Source: Paracyclopina nana (Eukaryota > Arthropoda > Copepoda > Cyclopoida > Cyclopettidae). Taken from it: a stretch of 64,000 bases of DNA. The DNA lies in contig JAGUCH010000008.1 of the NCBI GenBank assembly GCA_019096065.1, forward strand, positions 6,267,001 to 6,331,000. Direction: 5' to 3'. Both the position numbers and the translations under genes were made by a program. The stretch's first letter is position 1. Each line of letters starts with the position of its first letter. The notes beneath the pieces were generated by a model. It was not told where the DNA came from. It worked only from the letters and a program-made list of their open reading frames with translations, and did not search any database. Positions 58,490-64,000 of this stretch are shown here, in pieces.

Positions 58490-60289
58490 CAAATTAGTCT
58501 AAGTACCTCCTTACCGTCTTGTTTACAAGAATTAAGGGCAGAAAAATACCTTTAAAAATACCCAACTAATTAGCTAGTCAGATAGTATCTGAAACATAAA
58601 AACAACTAGCTACTTTGCACTGCAGTGGTTAAATAATCCAGATAAGTCAATATTTGCTTACCATACCTGCAACTTCACTAACTAGTCCAAAGGGAAAACG
58701 AGATTATAAAGAAATGAAAACGCTCCCATTTCAACATTGATTAAGTTTTTTTGTTCAATTTCTAAACGTAAGATGGCGTTGCTATTATTCTCAACTATTT
58801 CTTTCTATGGGCATTTTTTTAGACAATATTACTTGTGAGAATTGATAAGTAATGATTGTTAGATAGTTTAGTTAGTTCTTATTGTTGATGTTGTTTGATT
58901 AATTAAATTCTAAGCATTTTAATTTTGAAGCTTTAATTTTGCCTGGTGAATTTTGCAATTTAAAAATTAATTAGTTTATGAATGTCCTTTATTAAGCTAC
59001 ATTAAAAGAATAGCAATTCAATTGCAATTACCATGCTTTCCTTGCATTCTTGGCCCAAGAAAGTTGCTTGAATTCTTTAGGTATTTCAAATTTATGAATA
59101 GGTTTCGAATTCTAACAAGGCAAAAAAAATCACCTTTATAAAGAGATAAATGAGCTTAATTTATGTACGCGACATTTTGGTTGAAAATCACTAAACCTTT
59201 CCTTTGCTTCTTGCCTATTTCAAGGAACTTATTTCTTAAGAAAGTACCATGCAAAACAGGATTCCAAAATCTTTCCATATTAAATTGGCTTTTTACACAT
59301 GGGATCCATAAACCTGCGAATAAAAAATCATTTGGGCAGTTAGGCTGTAAATGTCGATCTTAATGACGTTTCCCACTTTTAACCATTCATTATTATTTTA
59401 AAAGCATGCCTTAACGGTTAAAACCTTGAAATGTACACATTTTCGAGTGCTTTTGACATTCTGAATTGTACTTTCCACTTCTCAAATACAGAGAGTTAAA
59501 TCTTCAAAGTAATTTCTGCTAGCTTTCACTTTCACTATCAAAGGAATAGAGTAATCTTCCTCTTTTGCCGTATGTGGTTTTTTCCTTGGCCATGGACAAG
59601 TAGATGATTGGTCAGGTAAGCTCAAGTCCACGATTCGTACTTTGCCATTGATTACATTGCTCACCTACCAAAAGAATATCTTCTTATGATATTGTAACAA
59701 AGTTACAATTTCGAGGTAATTTTTGCAGTAGCAGTGAATTGAAAAGTTAATTTAATCAAAGATTTTTCATTGTTTGCACATTAAGGAAAACGCCTTAATA
59801 TTTCTGCTTCAAAAGCAAAAATTCGCTGAAAAGTCCCATGGGAGTTTAGTCTACAAAATTGATATTTTCTCAATGATCAGATTTTTCAGTGCTGCACAGT
59901 GGGACCTAAAAATCAAAATTACCTTGAAAACCAAAAGACTCATTGCATTCAGCCTATGGAAATCTAGGCTGTAATATTGAGAATTGATTGAGGAAAAAGA
60001 GTTCCATCACAATTCAAAAAAATTAAGTTTAGCCACAATTACAGCAAATGCTACATTATTGTTTGAGTGATGTGAGCTATTTTGGAAGCTAGGTGAGGCA
60101 GCTGTCAATCTCTTGCTGCAAGGAAATGTAACCTCACAGATCCTCAAAAAAGAGGGCAATTAAAGCTTTCTAAAATAACCTGTTGTTCTTCTCTCCTCTT
60201 GAGATTTCGAGGCCGCCTCTTTATGTTGCAGCAAGTGGCCTCTTTCTCATTCGAGGCCAAGCCTCTGAGCACTCAAGGTGGCTGTCTCC
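58490..60289. other. Intergenic region between chloride channel 2 and the GPCR
   Basis: The two genes are divergent. AT-rich; short open frames at 59163-59363, 59482-59664 and 59774-59974 show no domain. A GTGCACAGTGG-like motif (ctgcacagtgggac) lies at about 59891. Confidence 0.45.
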
Positions 60290-63200
60290 ATGAGGTTGCC
60301 CTCTTTTGGCTATGTCATTCTGGTTGTGTCCATCTCCGGGGTCCTCATCAATGTGGCCTCTTTGGCCTTTCTGGTGTGGAGACACAGAGAGGCCAAATTG
60401 GGGGCCTCGAGGCCAAGGAGACGTCAACGGGTTCAATCTACGGTGTTCCACCATCTCCTCATAGTTTTGGCCGCGTGTGACCTCGTGGTGGTTTGCTGTT
60501 GTGCCCTGGCTTATGGGCTACCCGACGTTTGGGGTCAGTACCTGGCGGCTGCTCACCCTTACCTGGTCCCCTACATCCTACCCATCACCCACATGGCTGT
60601 CATGTCATCAGTCTATAGCACCATCCTCATAAGGTACAAAAGTTTGCATTTTGTGGCTTGAAATTGTAATTGGTTGAAGTTTCCTGTTATGAAATGTTAA
60701 ATAATGTCGATGAAGAAATGTGAAAGCAGGTGAAAAAAGGCATAAGTTTACATTTCTGTGGATTGGTATTATAACTGGGTTGAGCTTCATATGTGATTAA
60801 AATTGACATGATAATATGATAACTTGATTAAAAAGCATTTAAGAAATAATGTGGAATTAGAAGCAGTTGACACTGTCAAAGTCCTAAGGCACAAAAGTTT
60901 TCATTTAGTGGCTTGAAATTGTAATTGGTTGAAATTTCCTGCTATGAAATGTTAAATAATGTCTATGAAGAAATTTGAAAGCAGGTGGAAAAAGGCAAAA
61001 GTTTGCATTTCTGTGGATTGGCAGTATGTTGATTGGAAGTAATGTTTTAAAAGTCATTGCTTTTTGACTGAGCTAAAAGATTTGGTGGAGTTTCATTGGC
61101 TTTAAAATTATATTAAGAAACTTTTATAGAATTCCTATAAATACATATTGCCAATAACTAAAAAATAACTAGTATTTTAAATTGTTACAAAGCCAGGAAG
61201 TCGATTATTTCAAAATATCTATGCATGCAATGTTATTGCTGTAATTTAGAATTTGAAGATCGAAAAAGATCGATATTCTTAAGATGGCATTATTCAGGCC
61301 TAAACTAGGCCAAAAAATGGTCAGAACTGTGTAATTTCATTTCAAGATTCATTCCCAGAATTTTGAGTGTGAACTCTATTTCTGGAGTTGAGGTGTCTGT
61401 TACGTTCAGAGGTTTGACTACACAATTAGCTTGACGTTTCCCCTGCGTTAAAAGGTTTATGCCAAATGTAAAGCAACCACTTCAGCATCTACATAAGCAA
61501 TTCATACTCTTACAAGCTTACACTTGTGTATCTCAAATACATAAGCCTTTCATCTCAAATCCTCGGGGTTTTTTTCATTGTGGAAGTGGTAGGAAATAAG
61601 TTGGATAACTTTTGTGTCATTTTTCATCGAGTTAGTTCAATTAGGCCAAAAATGGAAAGTTTGAACATATTGTTGAAGTAATTTTCCATTTATCTTTCCA
61701 GTTTTGAACGTTATGTCAGAATTTGCTACATTTGTCAATTGAGGCCCTCCAGCATGATCACTGTGGACAATTTCAAGTATTACGTATTGGCCATTCTCAT
61801 TGGTCCCATCGTGTTCTACACACCCAAATTCTTTGAAGTAAAGCCGACTGTGATGACAACCAATTACTTCAGCCAGGTAAGAGCCTATTTTTGGCAGAAA
61901 GTGGCCAGGAATCGGGGATACAATTATCCAATTTGCTGCTGGGCCCTTTTTTCTTTTCTTCTCTCATCTTGGTCTCTTTTCAGTTTTTAAACTTTTTCCA
62001 CCTTTGTCAGCAGTTTTCATATCCTTACATCTTTTGCCTTAAAAAAGCATTTCCCTTGGTTGCTGAAGTCTAGCAAAAGAAGCCAAAATTGCGAGAGTAG
62101 CTTTGAGCTTGTTTCCCTTCTTGCTTTCGAATAGAACACATGTGGGAAGAAAATCTTAATACCACATAAAGGCAAAATGTGTGCTTTTAAGCAGAATGTA
62201 CTCTTTGCAGCATTTTTATCTCATTCTGAGCTTTTTGCCATCTTGTGAATGTGCAACTTACATTTAGCTTCGGAGAGCTTTCACTTTTGTATTTGCACAA
62301 ATTTAGCATTTGATGCTGCTATAGCTCAACCAAAAGGAATTCAAACTCAAGTAATGATATTTATCATTGCTAGATAATGAAAAAACCTTAACAGCTTTCT
62401 CTTAATAGTGCTCTTGTTATGTTAACTATACGGCTAATTTGCCTAATCCCATTTGACACATGCTCTGAAAAAGTTGCTTAATAGACATTTTTCAGTGTCT
62501 TCAGACAAAATTAAAAATGCTATTCCTGCTTCCCAAATTCCTGAGAAGGTCAAACTGTGCCATTTGACAAAAAGAGAAAGAGAGGAAGAAAGAGAAAGCT
62601 TGGTTGTAACTTTCCATAGCTGATTGGAAAGTCAAATTACTGAAAAACCTACCATTTCAGGTGAATTGCTCCAGGTTGAATGTTCTAAGCGAAATCAATT
62701 CCACAATTGCCCATTTTGTCATCACTGGCATGTCTTTGGAGGAGAGAGTTTACCTTGAGGCTCTTTTGGACACATGTGGCGAGGACGTGACCTCCAAGCT
62801 TGAGGCCATGAATGAGGGGAAAATGGACATGCCCAATTTGAAGAAGGAGAATGGAAGCCAAACACCTGTAGTGAAGCCAGTGTTCAAAAATTCCCTGAGG
62901 AACATGACACGACAAGAGCATAATTTGATGGTAAATTGAAATTGGATCCAATAATTGGAGCAATATTAAGAAGCCTTTCTCTCGCTCTCCATGAACGTGT
63001 ACTAATTACTGCCTGCATTATCATATAGGTGAAACCCACTAAACTGAGATCAAGTCCCATCTACTACAGGCTTTATTACGTCCACTTGAACACGATATTT
63101 GCTTCTGTGATCCCACTTGTCAGTTTGCTCTTTCTCAACATCTCAACAGTGAAAGCACTCAAGAAAATGCTCAGAGTAAGTGTGAAATGCCTGAAACAAA

Positions 63201-63706
63201 AAATGCACTATGTCACATCAACTGAATACAGTGTCACGTTAGCTTTGCAAAGGAGTCTGTTTCGCCTGGAGCTGAATACATCTATAGTATGTATTTGTTG
63301 CATTTTGTCCTTGTTTTTTTCTAGGAGGCCTCAGAAGCTGAGAATGCAGGCGAAATTGTTTCTCCAAGGAGTCTCATCAGACGCCAGCTGTTGCAGCTTA
63401 AAAAAAATGGGCAACCTCCTCCAAGGCATCACACTTCATTAAGATCCCCCCAAAAGGCAGCTCAAAGGTGTGTAATTGTGTATCTTATGTAACAGAGCAT
63501 AAAAAATTCCAATGGCAGCTTTAGGAGGGCTATCCAAAGAAGCCTCAGTATTGGCAACATTTCACCCACCTCATTAAATGAGGCCAGCACTGAGATGAAG
63601 GACCGACTTTGCCCCCATCTTGGTAGGAGGTGCAGCTCAGCTCAGAATCTGGCGACAAGAACGCCATCTGGTGGGGATATCTCCATGGACAGGGAAAGCT
63701 TCTACG
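60290..63706 (+). CDS. Rhodopsin-class peptide GPCR, FMRFamide-receptor-like, 3' end outside window
   Basis: Six exons join in phase: 60290-60633, 61702-61876, 62661-62930, 63029-63175, 63325-63467, 63519-63706, ending at phase 1 so at least one exon (TM6-TM7) lies beyond the window. TM1 is VILVVSISGVLINVASLAFL, with the conserved Asn in ISGVLINV; TM2 contains LLIVLAACDLVVV with the conserved Asp; TM3 ends YSTILISFERYVRICYI, with ERY in place of DRY. TM4 is YYVLAILIGPIVFYTPKFFE. Extracellular loop 2 is very long (about 110 residues with several Asn-glycosylation sites). TM5 contains IPLVSLLFLNISTVKAL. Loop 3 is long and basic. The pattern fits invertebrate FMRFamide/myosuppressin-type receptors, but the ligand is unknown. 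An in-frame stop at 60266-60268 precedes the chosen ATG; the extracellular N-terminus is very short, so an upstream exon is possible. Confidence 0.78.
60634..61021. repeat. Tandem duplication of about 134 bp, copies 254 bp apart
   Basis: Copies at 60634-60766 and 60888-61021 share the order acaaaagttt, gtggcttgaaattgtaattg, gaaatgttaaataatgtc, gaaagcaggtg, catttctgtggattgg, with roughly one difference in ten bases. The first copy begins exactly at the donor of GPCR exon 1. It lies in intron 1 of the GPCR. Confidence 0.75.
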
Positions 63707-64000
63707 GTGAGTTCAGTTTAACCTTTAACTTACTAGCTGACCCAGCGAACCCTTTTGAGAACAGCATAGCCGGGAAAAAGTCATCGGAAAGTCAGTAAAA
63801 GTTGTAACTTCGGAAGTCATTTCTTATTATTATGAGCGTGACAAAAAAGCCAACAGAAAATCGGGGGATGAAAGCACTTTTTCCTAGGCTTTAGAAAACC
63901 GAAAAAAAGTCATTTTCATTTTTCATCCAAGGCATAAACCCGATAAATAAAAATAATTGGAAGCTGTTCCGAAGCCAATATTTTAATAAAAGAAAGTTGC

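Overview
The window is eukaryotic nuclear DNA: AT-rich, with GT-AG introns, signal peptides and large animal gene families. The set of families (a single-exon divergent ionotropic receptor, a short DEG/ENaC channel, two pHCl-2/GluCl-like chloride channels with an arthropod-type ligand domain, a Girdin/Daple protein) points to an arthropod, perhaps a crustacean or basal hexapod. No species can be named. No virus-like element (reverse transcriptase, integrase, capsid, long LTRs) was seen. All gene models below were built by hand from reading frame, splice sites and intron phase, without transcripts.

Layout. 1-3.7 kb: no convincing gene. 3.7-21.1 kb (+): a 12-coding-exon Girdin/Daple (CCDC88) gene with large repeat- and MITE-bearing introns, ending in the Dishevelled-binding GCV tail. 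21.2-22.8 kb (-): a 5-exon DEG/ENaC subunit, tail to tail with Girdin/Daple. 23.2-24.8 kb (+): an intronless ionotropic-receptor-like gene, head to head with the DEG/ENaC gene. 24.8-28.3 kb (-): a 4-exon retinol-dehydrogenase-like SDR whose first intron is clean but whose second intron carries a minisatellite broken by a 1.35-kb TIR transposon. 29.3-38.5 kb (-): Cys-loop chloride channel 1 (10 exons). One intron of that channel holds, on the opposite strand, two tandem lipase-fold genes (31.75-33.6 and 33.7-35.4 kb) that have lost the catalytic histidine and appear to end in GPI-anchor signals. 40.2-42.4 kb (+): a 6-exon beta-tubulin. 42.8-58.4 kb (-): Cys-loop chloride channel 2 (10 exons), a tandem paralogue of channel 1 with matching exon phases. 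60.3 kb to beyond the end (+): a rhodopsin-class peptide GPCR, incomplete at TM6-7.

Functional theme. Four of the genes are membrane receptors or channels that would suit sensory, gut or neuronal cells (DEG/ENaC, IR-like, two Cys-loop channels), and a fifth is a GPCR. Girdin/Daple, tubulin and the SDR are broadly used cell-biology genes. The pseudolipase pair nested inside channel 1 is the most unusual part of the window. Repeats are abundant and almost all intronic: at least seven minisatellite or higher-order arrays, two foldback/TIR MITEs and one TIR transposon. Many long open frames in the window are only shadows of these arrays.
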